This document shows positions 1-9,869 of a stretch of 64,000 bases of DNA, one piece after another. The stretch's first letter is position 1; each line of letters opens with the position of its first letter. Below the pieces are notes generated by a model. The model had not been told where the DNA came from. It worked only from the letters and a program-made list of their open reading frames with translations, and ran no database searches. The position numbers and the translations under genes are program-made. Origin of the DNA: Chryseobacterium paridis (GTDB lineage Bacteria; Bacteroidota; Bacteroidia; Flavobacteriales; Weeksellaceae); assembly GCF_016595215.1 (NCBI RefSeq), contig NZ_JAENHK010000010.1:1473390-1537389 (forward strand). Direction: 5' to 3'.

Positions 1-1991
1 AATGGAACCAGGCAGGCTGGACCAATGATTCTATTATTGCTTATCCGGCTTTAACTGCCTTATCTGCGACATGGAATAAAAAGATGTCATGGAACTACGG
101 TAAAGCTTTAGGAGAAGAAGCCCGTTACAGAAAGAAAGACATTCTTCTGGGACCTGGAGTAAATATTTATAGGACTCCATTGAATGGTAGGAACTTTGAA
201 TATATGGGGGAAGATCCTTATCTGACTTCTAAAATGGTAGTTCCTTATATTCAGGGAGTACAATCCAATGGAGTGGCAACCAGTGTAAAGCATTTTGCTC
301 TGAACAATCAGGAAATGTTCCGTCATACCAGCAATGTGACCGTAGATGACAGGACTTTATATGAGATCTACTTACCTGCATTTAAAGCAGCAGTAACAGA
401 AGGTGGTTCATGGACGATCATGGGCGCTTATGACATGTATAAAAATCAATACGCAAGCCAGAACCAATATCTTTTAAATGACATTCTAAAAGGAGAATGG
501 AAATACAAGGGTGTAGTCGTTTCAGACTGGGGAGCAGTAAACAATACAGAGCAAGCTATCCATAATGGATTGGACCTTGAATTTGGAAGCTGGACCAACG
601 GTTTATCTGCAGGAACGAAGAATGCATACGACAACTATTATTTAGCAAAACCTTATCTGGATCTTATTAAATCCGGAAAAGTAGGAACTAAAGAGCTGGA
701 TGATAAAGTAACCAGACTATTAAACCTGGCTTATAAAACAACAATGAACCGAAATAAACCTTTCGGAAACATTGCTTCTGCCGAACATCAGGCCGTGGCA
801 AAAGAAATAGGTGAAGAAGGAATTGTTTTACTGAAAAATCAAGGAAATATATTACCTATCGACATCAACAAGACCAAAAAAATTGCTGTTATCGGTGAGA
901 ACGCGATCAAGATCATGACCGTTGGAGGAGGCTCATCTTCATTAAAAGTGAAATATGAAACACTTCCTTTAGATGGAATCAAAAAAAGATTCGGAAAGCA
1001 AGCTGATGTACAGTATGCAAGAGGATATGTAGGAGATATTGGTGGTGAGTATAATGGAGTAAAATCAGGACAGGATCTGAAAGATACCCGCTCTGAAGCT
1101 GAATTGATCAATGAAGCTGTAGAGCTTGCCAAGAAATCTGATTTCGTAATCTTTGTTGGAGGATTAAATAAAAGTGATTTCCAGGACAGCGAAGGAAATG
1201 ATCGTAAAAGTTATGGCCTTCCATATAATCAGGATCATGTAATTTCTGCATTGGCAAAAGCCAATAAAAATCTTGCTGTTGTTTTGGTATCAGGAAATGC
1301 AGTAGCAATGCCTTGGATCAAAGAAGTACCATCAATTGTTCAATCCTGGTATTTAGGTTCTGAAGCAGGGAATTCTATCGCCTCTATTTTAGCAGGAGAT
1401 GCTAATCCTTCAGGAAAACTGCCTTTCACATTCCCAGTTAAACTGGAAGATAACTCAGCACATCAATTAGGAGAATACCCAGGTCAAAAAGATCAATTGG
1501 CTGCCGGAAAAGGAAAAGATCAAAAGAACCCAATCAACATTACATATAACGAAGGAATTTTTGTAGGATACCGTTGGCATGATACAAAAAACATCAAACC
1601 TTTATTCAGCTTCGGACATGGATTAAGCTATACCACTTTTGAATTTGGAAAAGCAAAAGCGGATAAAACAACGATGTCTCAGGATGACAAAATTACCTTT
1701 ACAGTAACTGTAAAAAATACAGGAACTAAGGCTGGTGCTGAGGTAGCGCAATTGTATATCAGTGATCCTAAATCGTCTGTTCCTCGTCCTGCAAAAGAAT
1801 TGAAAGGTTTTGAAAAAGTATTTTTAAATCCTGGAGAACAGAAAGAAGTTAGCTTTACGATCGATAAAACAGCTCTAAGCTATTTCGATGCTAATAAACA
1901 TGATTGGGTAGCTGAGCCTGGAGATTTCGAAGCATTGATCGGAAACTCTTCAGATGCTATTAAAACGAAAGTGAAATTCATTCTAAAGTAG
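1..1991 (+). CDS. Glycoside hydrolase family 3 beta-glucosidase, 5' truncated by window edge
   Basis: The reading frame is open from the first bases of the window (frame of position 3), so the N-terminus lies upstream; the ATG at 84 is internal. The visible protein has the GH3 barrel (GPGVNIYRTPLNGRNFEYMGEDP, KHFALNNQE) with the nucleophile Asp in VVSDWGA (about residue 175 of the visible part), then the alpha/beta sandwich domain, then a C-terminal fibronectin-III-like domain (VTVKNTGTKAGAEVAQLYISD). Family knowledge: such proteins release glucose or xylose from the ends of beta-glucans or xylans, usually in the periplasm or outside the cell. The signal peptide cannot be seen. A strong terminator follows the stop. 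Confidence 0.93.
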   Translation, partial: WNQAGWTNDSIIAYPALTALSATWNKKMSWNYGKALGEEARYRKKDILLGPGVNIYRTPLNGRNFEYMGEDPYLTSKMVVPYIQGVQSNGVATSVKHFALNNQEMFRHTSNVTVDDRTLYEIYLPAFKAAVTEGGSWTIMGAYDMYKNQYASQNQYLLNDILKGEWKYKGVVVSDWGAVNNTEQAIHNGLDLEFGSWTNGLSAGTKNAYDNYYLAKPYLDLIKSGKVGTKELDDKVTRLLNLAYKTTMNRNKPFGNIASAEHQAVAKEIGEEGIVLLKNQGNILPIDINKTKKIAVIGENAIKIMTVGGGSSSLKVKYETLPLDGIKKRFGKQADVQYARGYVGDIGGEYNGVKSGQDLKDTRSEAELINEAVELAKKSDFVIFVGGLNKSDFQDSEGNDRKSYGLPYNQDHVISALAKANKNLAVVLVSGNAVAMPWIKEVPSIVQSWYLGSEAGNSIASILAGDANPSGKLPFTFPVKLEDNSAHQLGEYPGQKDQLAAGKGKDQKNPINITYNEGIFVGYRWHDTKNIKPLFSFGHGLSYTTFEFGKAKADKTTMSQDDKITFTVTVKNTGTKAGAEVAQLYISDPKSSVPRPAKELKGFEKVFLNPGEQKEVSFTIDKTALSYFDANKHDWVAEPGDFEALIGNSSDAIKTKVKFILK

Positions 1992-2020
1992 ATATTTTTT
2001 TCATCATTTGTGTTTTTTGA

Positions 2021-2046
2021 CCTCCCGAAAGGGAGGTTTTCTTTTT
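2021..2046 (+). terminator. Intrinsic terminator after GH3 gene
   Basis: CCTCCC-GAAA-GGGAGG stem with a GNRA-like tetraloop, followed by TTTTCTTTTT, 30 bases after the GH3 stop. Confidence 0.9.
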
Positions 2047-2098
2047 GATACAAGACGGAAATTTTCGTATCGGGAAGTTATTCTACCCTTTCATTAAA

Positions 2099-2126
2099 CA
2101 AAAAAATGCCCGGATTACTCCGGGCA
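2099..2126 (-). terminator. Intrinsic terminator for the DUF2652 gene (minus strand)
   Basis: Perfect TGCCCGG/CCGGGCA stem at 2107-2126. Read on the minus strand it ends in a run of T (the A run 2101-2106). It lies just beyond the stop of the minus-strand gene at 2154. Confidence 0.85.
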
Positions 2127-2153
2127 CAGCAATAGCAATTTACAAGGAAAAAA

Positions 2154-2714
2154 TTAAATATGCTGTTCTATTTCTTCAAAATAATGAATCACCCCAACAT
2201 CAGGTAGATCCTGTTTCTCATCATTACAAAAAGCATTGGTGCTCTCAGTACTTTCAAGGAAGGAATTACTGAATAAGGCATAAGAAGGCTGTTTCGCGAA
2301 ATCATTCTTCAACAGCTGATGAGCCTCTACTACCGGTGCACCATATAATTTTCTAAAATTTCCAATCTTATATTGGGAAAATTTCCCGTAATGAACAATA
2401 AACTTTAATGACAGGTCAATGGAAATGCTTAATGCTTCATTAAGCTCAGCCACTTTTCTGGTAAATGCGTTCTGCATATTCCGAAGCATATTGGAGACTT
2501 TTTTAAAAGATGGATTTTTATCATACCTGAAAAATAAAATGGCATCCCCTTCAATTTCAGAAATTTCAAAATACCTATTATTGACATCTATCAGGATTGA
2601 TAATAGCTGTCTCACAATATACTCTCCGGTATATAGTTTTGTATTAAACACAAATTCGGTAAATCCATTGAAATCCGGAATCAGTATAATACCCTCTTGT
2701 ATATTTGCATCCAT
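2154..2714 (-). CDS. DUF2652-type protein with class III nucleotidyl-cyclase-like fold
   Basis: 186 aa. The N-terminal stretch IPDFNGFTEFV followed by EIEGDAILFF is the DUF2652 signature, which resembles the beta-alpha-beta core of class III adenylate/guanylate cyclase catalytic domains. The usual pair of metal-binding Asp and the transition-state residues are not clearly complete, so cyclase activity is not claimed. The middle holds a polar helix; no signal peptide or membrane segment. It sits alone between two minus-strand terminators, so it is probably monocistronic. The molecular role of the family is unknown to me. Confidence 0.75.
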   Translation of the reverse strand: MDANIQEGIILIPDFNGFTEFVFNTKLYTGEYIVRQLLSILIDVNNRYFEISEIEGDAILFFRYDKNPSFKKVSNMLRNMQNAFTRKVAELNEALSISIDLSLKFIVHYGKFSQYKIGNFRKLYGAPVVEAHQLLKNDFAKQPSYALFSNSFLESTESTNAFCNDEKQDLPDVGVIHYFEEIEQHI

Positions 2715-2721
2715 GATGTTT

Positions 2722-2760
2722 AGTTTAAAAACCTGTTGTTTCTAAAGACGCAACAGGTTT
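2722..2760 (-). terminator. Terminator of the RND efflux operon
   Basis: AACCTGTTG/CAACAGGTT stem (2730-2738 with 2751-2759). On the minus strand it is followed by TTTTTAAA. It lies 10 bases beyond the stop of the outer-membrane factor gene. Confidence 0.85.
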
Positions 2761-2769
2761 CATTTTACT

Positions 2770-4203
2770 TTATTGCCATCCGCCACCTACCGACCGGTAA
2801 AGGGCAGTAATGGCATTTAATCGTTGTGCTTTCAGGGATGCCAGATCAAGCTCCGCCTGAAGTTTGTTCGTCTGTGCTAAAATTACTTCTACATAAGTTG
2901 CTGAATTATATTTAAATAATATATCCGCTTTTTTAACCGCTTCATTAGATTTCGTCACCAAACCTTCTGCAACCTTTTGCTGCTCTTCCAGTTTTTGGAT
3001 CTGTACCAAAGCATCAGAAACTTCTCCCACCGCTTTTAATACAGATTGTTTGAAGTTGATCTCTGCCTGCTCTGACAATACTTTAGATTGTTCATACTGT
3101 GTTTTCAGCTGTTTCCCATTCAGGATAGGTTGAGCTATTGCTCCTGCCGCCATTCCGAAAAGAGATCCCGGGATACTGAACCATTTACTCGCCTGAAAAG
3201 CATTAATACCACCCTGGGCTGTAATGGTTAAAGACGGATACATGCTCATTTTTGCAACATGAATAGCAGCCACACTTTTTCTCACCTCAAGCTCGGCATT
3301 TTTAATATCCGGTCTGTAGCTCAATAGTTCTGAAGGAATTCCAGCCGCAATATGATCCGGAGACAGCACTGTATTCAGACTTTCTTTTCTTTCAATTTTA
3401 TCAGGCATTGAACCAGTAAGTAAGCTTAATGCATTTTCCTGAGTTGCTATGGAACTTTCAATAGCTGGAATCGTTTTCAGGATCTGATCTTTTACAATCT
3501 CCTGCTGCTGTACTGCTAGAGCTGTTGTCAAACCCAGTTCCTGCTGTTTGGTTAAAAACTTCAGTGTGGTATCAGAATACGTTAGATTAGATTTTGTAAT
3601 TTCCAGTTGAGTATCCAGCATGAGCAAATTATAATACCCCTGAACCACTGAAGCAACCAATCCTGTTCTCACAGCTTTTGCTGCTTCCTGGGTTTTAAGA
3701 TATTCTGTTAAAGCCTGTTCTTTCCGACCTCTGATCTTACCCCAGATATCTGCTTCCCAGGAAATATTTACAGAACTCGTATAATCTTCTGTATATTTTC
3801 TTCCCATAAACTGTCCAGCCATCATTCCATTCATACTGTTATCCGAGGGACGACTAATGCTTGCGTTTCCAATTGTTGCGCTTACGGTCGGTACATTTGC
3901 CCATTTGCTTTGATTATAAGCTAAAGAAGCAAATTCGATTTGTTTTAAAGCCACCTGAAGATTATTATTCTGAACAATGGCCTTATCGATCAATCCCACC
4001 AAAACCGGATCTTTGAAAAAATCTTTATAACTGATCTTTGCTATATTCTGATCCTGATTGTCAACTACAATGGAATCATTTCTGAAAGCTTCCGGCATTT
4101 TGATTTCCGGTCGTTCATATTTCTGAACTTTACAGGAAACAGCCGCCCCGGAAACCAATGCTATATATGCTATATTTTTAATTGAATTCATTTTTAAAAT
4201 CAT
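2770..4203 (-). CDS. RND efflux outer-membrane factor lipoprotein (NodT/OprM family)
   Basis: 477 aa. The N-terminus ends in a lipobox-like VSGAAVSC, so the mature protein is predicted to be a lipoprotein. It carries two TolC-type repeats rich in long amphipathic helices (ALKQIEFASLAYNQSKWANVP; ELEVRKSVAAIHVAKMSMYPSLT), the usual outer-membrane efflux protein layout and length. It is the last gene of a three-gene unit; the gap to the pump is only 5 bases. Family role: the outer-membrane exit duct through which the pump-adaptor complex expels drugs, detergents or metabolites. Confidence 0.93.
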   Translation of the reverse strand: MILKMNSIKNIAYIALVSGAAVSCKVQKYERPEIKMPEAFRNDSIVVDNQDQNIAKISYKDFFKDPVLVGLIDKAIVQNNNLQVALKQIEFASLAYNQSKWANVPTVSATIGNASISRPSDNSMNGMMAGQFMGRKYTEDYTSSVNISWEADIWGKIRGRKEQALTEYLKTQEAAKAVRTGLVASVVQGYYNLLMLDTQLEITKSNLTYSDTTLKFLTKQQELGLTTALAVQQQEIVKDQILKTIPAIESSIATQENALSLLTGSMPDKIERKESLNTVLSPDHIAAGIPSELLSYRPDIKNAELEVRKSVAAIHVAKMSMYPSLTITAQGGINAFQASKWFSIPGSLFGMAAGAIAQPILNGKQLKTQYEQSKVLSEQAEINFKQSVLKAVGEVSDALVQIQKLEEQQKVAEGLVTKSNEAVKKADILFKYNSATYVEVILAQTNKLQAELDLASLKAQRLNAITALYRSVGGGWQ

Positions 4204-4208
4204 TTGAA

Positions 4209-7200
4209 TTAATATTCCCAGTCTGCTTCGGTTACTACTTTTCCATTGATTCTTTCATGCAAAGCCTGGAATACCACAAAAAGAACAGGAACCACAAAAA
4301 TCCCTAAAATAGTTCCGAAAAGCATCCCTGAAATCGCAGCATAACCAATTGAGTGGTTTCCTAACGCTGAAGGTCCTACTACAAAAATCAAAGGAATCAA
4401 ACCTGTAATAAATGCCAGGGATGTCATCAGAATAGGTCTTAAACGTGCCTTTGCTCCTTCTACTGCAGCCGCAATCAAGCTCTTCCCCGCTCTACGACGC
4501 TGAACCGCAAATTCTACGATAAGAATACCATTCTTTGCCAATAACCCGATCAGCATCACCAGGGCAATCTGAACATAAATATTGTTAGATAACTCTGCCA
4601 GCGTAATTCCTACAAAGACTCCGGATAAACCAACAGGAATTGCAATCAGTACAGCGAATGGAAGAATATAACTTTCATACTGTGCAGATAAAAGGAAGAA
4701 AACAAAGATGATACACAAACCAAAGATCATTACCGATTGAGAGCTTGATGTTGCTTCTTCCCTACTCATTCCCTTATAATCATAAGTATATCCCGGAGGA
4801 AGAACCTGTTTGCTGACCTCTTCAACTGCTGCCATTGCTTGTCCTGAACTGTATCCAGGCGCCGCCATTACCGTTAAATTAGAAGAATTAAATAAATTGA
4901 AACGATCCACTACTTCTGCTCCGGTTACCTGTTTTAAAGTAACCAAAGTATTTACAGGAACCATTTGATTCTGATTATTTTTAACAAAAATTCCGTTCAG
5001 AGACTCTTTATCCTCTCTTGTTTCAGGAGTCGTCTGAACCAAAACTCTGTAATACTTTCCGAATCTGTTGAAATCTGAAGACTGGATACTTCCATAATAC
5101 CCCTGCATTACACCTAACACATCAGAAACGGTTACTCCAAGCTGTGCTGTTTTAACCTCATCTACCAATACTTCATATTGCGGATAGGTCACATCAAAGG
5201 TCGTAAAAGCCACTGCTACTTCCGGTCTTTGCATTAAGGCTCCCATCATTCCGTAAGAAATATTTCCCAAGCTCTGAAGATCACCATTGGTACGATCCTG
5301 AAGAACAAGTTCCATTCCACTGGTATTACCAAATCCGTCTACGGTTGGTGTATTAATTACTAAGAAATTAGCTCTTTTATCCTGAGACAATGTTCCCTGA
5401 ACCTGTCCGATGATATCATTAATATTGTTAACAGGACCTCTTTCACCACCTTTTTTCAATTTAACGAAAATCGAACCTGCAGAAGATGACATAGAACCAC
5501 TGAACAAATTCAACCCATCTACTGAAATCACTTTGTCAACAGCCGGATTTTTCATCAACAGATCCTCTGTATCTGAAATAATCTTTGAAGTTCTGTCTTT
5601 CGAAGCTCCCGGAGCAAGATTAGCCGTCACGATAATGAAACTCTGGTCTTCGTCAGGGATAAATCCTTTTGGAGTGGTCATCGACATCCACGTAAATAAT
5701 CCACCAAAAGCTACAATAATCAACAGGGCAATCCATTTTCTTTTTAAAAGGAACAGAATTGCTTTTCCATAACGGAAAGTAAGCTTATTAAAGTTGGTAT
5801 TGAAAGCACTAAAGAATCGTTCTTTAAAATTCATCTTCTCATGCGTTTCCGGATGATGTTGCTTTAAAAATATTGCACACAGGGCAGGACTTAGCGTCAA
5901 CGCATTTACCGCAGAGATTACAATCGCAATCGCTAATGTTAATGCAAACTGTTGATAAAACAGTCCTGTAGATCCACTCATAAAGGCAACCGGAACGAAT
6001 ACCGCAGACATGATCAACGTTATGGAAATAATCGCTCCCGTAATCTCACTCATCGCCGACATCGTTGCGGCTCTCGGATTAAGCTTTTTATGTTCCATTT
6101 TAGCATGGACGGCTTCCACAACAACAATAGCATCATCCACCACAATTCCGATCGCTAATACCAATGCAAATAGGGTCAGAATATTAATTGAAAAGCCAAA
6201 TACATTCATAAAGAAGAACGTTCCCACAATAGAAACAGGAACCGCAATGGCCGGAATCAATGTTGAACGGAAATCCTGAAGGAAAATATACACCACAATA
6301 AATACCAGAATAAAAGCTTCGATCAAAGTATGAATCACCTGTTCAATAGACTGATCCAGCGCTTCTTTTGTAGCATAAGGCATTTCGTAAGCCATTCCTT
6401 CCGGAAAAGATTTTTCAAGTTCTTTCATTCTTTCCTGAAGAGCAATCTGTACTTCATTGGCATTCGAACCTGCCATCTGGAAAATTGCCATTGTAACCGA
6501 TGCTTTTTTATTGAAATTAGAAGATACAGTATAACTGTATGCCCCGAATTCTACTTTAGCAACATCTTTTAATTTTAAAACAGAACCGTCACTCAGTGCC
6601 TTAATGGTTATATTTTCATATTGCTGAGGTTCGGTAAATTTTCCTTTATAGCGAAGTACATATTCCATGGTCTCTTTACTTCTTTCTCCGAATCTACCTG
6701 GAGCAGCTTCTAAATTTTGAGACTGGATAGCTCGTGAAACATCAGAAGGCGTAAGATTATACGAAGTCAGCTTATTCGGGTCAAGCCATACCCTCATCGA
6801 GTAATCCTTGTTTCCGTATACCATAGCATCTCCCACTCCTTTTACCCTTTTCAGTTCCGGTACGATATTGATCTTTGCATAGTTTTCAAGGAAAAGATCA
6901 TCCATCTTACCATCTTTACTCGTCAAAGAAACCATAGCAATCATACTATTTTGTCTTTTCAGAGTGGTAATCCCTGCCTGTATTACTTCTGCAGGAAGCT
7001 GGTTGGTAACCTGGGCTACTCTGTTCTGAACATTAATTGCAGCCTGATCGGGATCCGTTCCCAGCTTAAAAATCACAGTGATACTTAAGGTACCATCATT
7101 ACTCGCTGTAGAAGTAATATAATCCATATTCTCCACACCATTGATCGCGTTTTCCAAAGGTGGTGCCACTGATCTTGCAATCGTTTCCGCATTGGCACCA

Positions 7201-7349
7201 GGATAAACTGCTGAAACCACAACCGTAGGTGGAGCAATATCCGGGAATTTCGTGATCGGCAAATTAATCATGCCGACGATTCCCAGTATCACCAACAGTA
7301 CAGAAATAACTGTTGCCAATACCGGCCTTTTTATAATCTTTTTTAACAT
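4209..7349 (-). CDS. RND multidrug efflux permease, AcrB/HAE1 type
   Basis: 1046 aa, full length for the family. It starts with the typical cytoplasmic/TM1 sequence (RPVLATVISVLLVILGIVGM..PITKFPDIAPPTV) and has twelve hydrophobic segments in two halves, with large periplasmic loops. The TM4 region ALVLAIGIVVDDAIVVVEA contains the paired Asp of the proton relay, and the TM10-12 half repeats the plan (LIGLLAKNGILIVEFA). Family role: proton-driven inner-membrane pump for hydrophobic and amphiphilic compounds. Substrate cannot be read from sequence. Co-transcribed with adaptor (9-base gap) and outer-membrane factor. Confidence 0.96.
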   Translation of the reverse strand: MLKKIIKRPVLATVISVLLVILGIVGMINLPITKFPDIAPPTVVVSAVYPGANAETIARSVAPPLENAINGVENMDYITSTASNDGTLSITVIFKLGTDPDQAAINVQNRVAQVTNQLPAEVIQAGITTLKRQNSMIAMVSLTSKDGKMDDLFLENYAKINIVPELKRVKGVGDAMVYGNKDYSMRVWLDPNKLTSYNLTPSDVSRAIQSQNLEAAPGRFGERSKETMEYVLRYKGKFTEPQQYENITIKALSDGSVLKLKDVAKVEFGAYSYTVSSNFNKKASVTMAIFQMAGSNANEVQIALQERMKELEKSFPEGMAYEMPYATKEALDQSIEQVIHTLIEAFILVFIVVYIFLQDFRSTLIPAIAVPVSIVGTFFFMNVFGFSINILTLFALVLAIGIVVDDAIVVVEAVHAKMEHKKLNPRAATMSAMSEITGAIISITLIMSAVFVPVAFMSGSTGLFYQQFALTLAIAIVISAVNALTLSPALCAIFLKQHHPETHEKMNFKERFFSAFNTNFNKLTFRYGKAILFLLKRKWIALLIIVAFGGLFTWMSMTTPKGFIPDEDQSFIIVTANLAPGASKDRTSKIISDTEDLLMKNPAVDKVISVDGLNLFSGSMSSSAGSIFVKLKKGGERGPVNNINDIIGQVQGTLSQDKRANFLVINTPTVDGFGNTSGMELVLQDRTNGDLQSLGNISYGMMGALMQRPEVAVAFTTFDVTYPQYEVLVDEVKTAQLGVTVSDVLGVMQGYYGSIQSSDFNRFGKYYRVLVQTTPETREDKESLNGIFVKNNQNQMVPVNTLVTLKQVTGAEVVDRFNLFNSSNLTVMAAPGYSSGQAMAAVEEVSKQVLPPGYTYDYKGMSREEATSSSQSVMIFGLCIIFVFFLLSAQYESYILPFAVLIAIPVGLSGVFVGITLAELSNNIYVQIALVMLIGLLAKNGILIVEFAVQRRRAGKSLIAAAVEGAKARLRPILMTSLAFITGLIPLIFVVGPSALGNHSIGYAAISGMLFGTILGIFVVPVLFVVFQALHERINGKVVTEADWEY

Positions 7350-7358
7350 AATTTCTTC

Positions 7359-8504
7359 TTAAGATTTTTTCGGTTGAGCATTTTGTTTTTGAGCTACAAC
7401 AGGAGTTCCCGGCTGTAATCTGTCGAATCCGGTAACGATATACTGATCTCCGGCTTTCAGTCCTTTTGATACAATAAAGTTATCTCCGGCTTTTCCACCG
7501 ATTTCAATAGGAAGCTGAACCGCTTTTCCATCTTTAATGGTAAATACAAATACTTTATCCTGAATAGATCTCGTAGAAGCAACCGGAAGTAAAATAACAT
7601 TAGAATAGAACTGATCCAGAACCACTTTCCCGGTATTGCCGCTTCTTAAAAGGTTATTGGGATTATTGAATTTTGCACGAAGCGTGATAGAACCCGTTGT
7701 TTTGTTGAACTGACCGTCTACAGCATCAATTCTTCCCTGCTCAGCATATTTTTCACCTCCTGATAATAACAGTGAAACAGCAGGTGTATTTTTGATGACC
7801 TCATCAACGCTACTTCCTGCATTTTGTTTTTGAAACTGATTAAAATCGTTTTCGCTTAAGCTGAAATAAGTATACACCTCATGGATATCAGATAATAGCG
7901 TAATGGGATTCTGATTCGTAGGAGTCAATAAACTTCCTAAACGGTAGTTGAATCTTCCGATGTATCCGCTTACCGGAGCTTTAATCGTAGAAAAGTTAAG
8001 GTTGATCTTAGCCGATTCTATAGAGGAAAGGGATTGGCTTACCGCTCCTCTTGCTGCATTATAAGATGCTTCTGCTTCCTTTAGTTGAATGTCAGATACC
8101 ATCTTATTTCTTAGCAACTCTTTCTTGCGGTCTACATCTATTTTAGATGTTGCAAGGTTGGCCTGCGCTGTGATCAATGCTGCCTGAGCACTTTTAAGCT
8201 GTTCACGGAAGATCTGGTCTTCTATTTTAAACAAAGGCTGACCTGCTCTTACATAGTCTCCTTCATCTACAAATATTTTGGTTAAATATCCTGTTACCTG
8301 AGGTCTTATTTCAACATTGGAAACCCCTTCGATAGAAGCAGCATATTCCCTTGAAACAGAAGCATCTCCCTGCTTCACTGTTTCTACGGGAAGCTGAGGT
8401 GCCTGTTGCTGATAAGACTGGTTTTGATTATTCTTCTTACACCCTGTCAGAAAGACGAGCGAGAGGAATAGTATTGTTGATTTCTGAATAAAAAATCTCT
8501 GCAT
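7359..8504 (-). CDS. RND periplasmic adaptor (membrane fusion protein), lipoprotein
   Basis: The start is placed at the ATG at 8504 rather than the upstream GTG at 8528, because the peptide from here begins MQRFFIQKSTILFLSLVFLTGC, a good lipoprotein signal with lipobox LTGC, and AAAGGA lies 9-14 bases upstream. Domains in order: lipoyl/barrel-sandwich half (ATVEI..VTGYLTKIFVDEGDYVRAGQPLF), alpha-helical hairpin (AQAALITAQANLATSKIDVDRKK), second lipoyl half (TIKAPVSGYIG), beta-barrel and membrane-proximal domain. First gene of the efflux operon. The upstream gap holds the palindrome TTCCATGGAA (8553-8562), a possible operator. Confidence 0.93.
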   Translation of the reverse strand: MQRFFIQKSTILFLSLVFLTGCKKNNQNQSYQQQAPQLPVETVKQGDASVSREYAASIEGVSNVEIRPQVTGYLTKIFVDEGDYVRAGQPLFKIEDQIFREQLKSAQAALITAQANLATSKIDVDRKKELLRNKMVSDIQLKEAEASYNAARGAVSQSLSSIESAKINLNFSTIKAPVSGYIGRFNYRLGSLLTPTNQNPITLLSDIHEVYTYFSLSENDFNQFQKQNAGSSVDEVIKNTPAVSLLLSGGEKYAEQGRIDAVDGQFNKTTGSITLRAKFNNPNNLLRSGNTGKVVLDQFYSNVILLPVASTRSIQDKVFVFTIKDGKAVQLPIEIGGKAGDNFIVSKGLKAGDQYIVTGFDRLQPGTPVVAQKQNAQPKKS

Positions 8505-8734
8505 AGTAATATTTCCTTTAAATTTCACCAGGCAAAATTCGGCCTAAAAAAATTCCATGGAAATATTCAAAAAACTCCGCAATTTGTCAAAAAGACTCCT
8601 CATTGATCAAAACATGATAAATGTCATTTAATTACAACAATAGAAAGCATAAATAATACTATTTGTTTCTATCCATTATAAAATGATCAAAATATTGCAA
8701 AAAGACATCAAAACAAATAATGCTCTTAGGAATT

Positions 8735-9652
8735 TTAATACAAATCGGTTCTTTTATAAATGAGTGGAGATATTCCGGTTTGTTTCTTAAAAAACTTACT
8801 GAAAGATGCCTGATCAGAAAAACTAAGCTGTGCTGCCACTTCATTAACATTAGCACTGGAATTTTTTAACAACAGTCTTGCCTCGACACCCAGTACTTGA
8901 TGGATAATATCTCTTGGGGACTTATACATTGTTTTATTGATCACTTTGGTCAGGTATTTACGGCTGATACAGAGCTTATCTGCATAAAACTGAACATTAT
9001 GCTCTTCTTTGAAATGTTCCCGTACCAGAATAAAAAAGCTTGTTGTAATCTCATCTTCCCGGTAAGTAACAGGATTGCCTTTTTCAGTTTTTTTAAAGTA
9101 ATTATCCACTTCATATACGACCAGGGAGAAATGATGCCAGATCATTTCTTTATAATAATAATCTTCTTTTTCTGTATTGTTTAAAACTTTAAGCTCATCC
9201 AAGTGAAATTCTAATCTACGAAATAAATCAGGCTCATTTTTAATGACATTGGCAGGATCTTCGGAAAGACTCCTCAATACATCATTTGATTTGTAATTAA
9301 ATCCTGCATTGGAAATAAAATCAACCGAAAAGAAAATATACTTTCCAATATAATCTTCAGAAATTTCTTCTATTAAAAATGTTTCTGCCATTGGACAGAA
9401 TACCACATCCCCTTTTGAAGAATGGTAACTTTTTTCATCAATCTTAAAATTAACACCTCCCCTTTGTATGAGAATCATACAGAAATATTCCGACCGGTGA
9501 GGAACATTAAGTTTAATAGAATAGTTGGTACTATCGATCGTCATGACCACGAATTCCTTGATCCGAAGATCAAATTCAACCTCCTTCAGAAGCTCTTCAA
9601 AGGTAAAGTTTTCAATGTACTCTGTGGAAATCTTATCGCTTTTACGTGGCAT
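8735..9652 (-). CDS. AraC-family transcriptional regulator, probable controller of the efflux operon
   Basis: 305 aa. N-terminal cupin-like sensor half (about 50-170), C-terminal double HTH (about 205-305: FYADKLCISRKYLTKVINKTMYKSPRDIIHQVLGVEARLLLKNS then AAQLSFSDQASFSKFFKKQTGISPLIYK). It lies 230 bases upstream of the RND adaptor gene on the same strand; the arrangement of an AraC gene directly before an RND operon is common in this group and suggests local control, which is inference. Confidence 0.85.
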   Translation of the reverse strand: MPRKSDKISTEYIENFTFEELLKEVEFDLRIKEFVVMTIDSTNYSIKLNVPHRSEYFCMILIQRGGVNFKIDEKSYHSSKGDVVFCPMAETFLIEEISEDYIGKYIFFSVDFISNAGFNYKSNDVLRSLSEDPANVIKNEPDLFRRLEFHLDELKVLNNTEKEDYYYKEMIWHHFSLVVYEVDNYFKKTEKGNPVTYREDEITTSFFILVREHFKEEHNVQFYADKLCISRKYLTKVINKTMYKSPRDIIHQVLGVEARLLLKNSSANVNEVAAQLSFSDQASFSKFFKKQTGISPLIYKRTDLY

Positions 9653-9693
9653 TTTGAAATGGAATAATACACGAAATTAAGGAATAATCTTTA

Positions 9694-9790
9694 TTTGTTA
9701 GTGGCAGGTTACTAGTTTCTGGTTTTCTGGTTGCCAGTTTCAAGTTCTTGTTTTTCAGGTCTAGCAACTTGCAACTAATAACTAGCTTTT
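9694..9790. repeat. Low-complexity intergenic repeat (GGTTTCTGGTTTTCTGGTTGCC type)
   Basis: Degenerate short direct repeats (TAGTTTCTGG, TTTTCTGGTTGCC, AGTTTCAAGTTC) with no reading frame. Resembles the filler repeats at 10511-10693 and 36180-37330. Confidence 0.55.
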
Positions 9791-9869
9791 AATCTCCAAT
9801 ACCAATCGACAAAAATACTACAATATCAAAAACTATATCTATCTTTATCCTTTTAATGCGGGGTATCTC

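Noticed and set aside
84..1991. ATG at 84 as the start of the GH3 gene
   Set aside because: The frame is open upstream to the window edge with GH3-like residues (NQAGWTNDSIIAYPALTALSA), so the ATG is internal.
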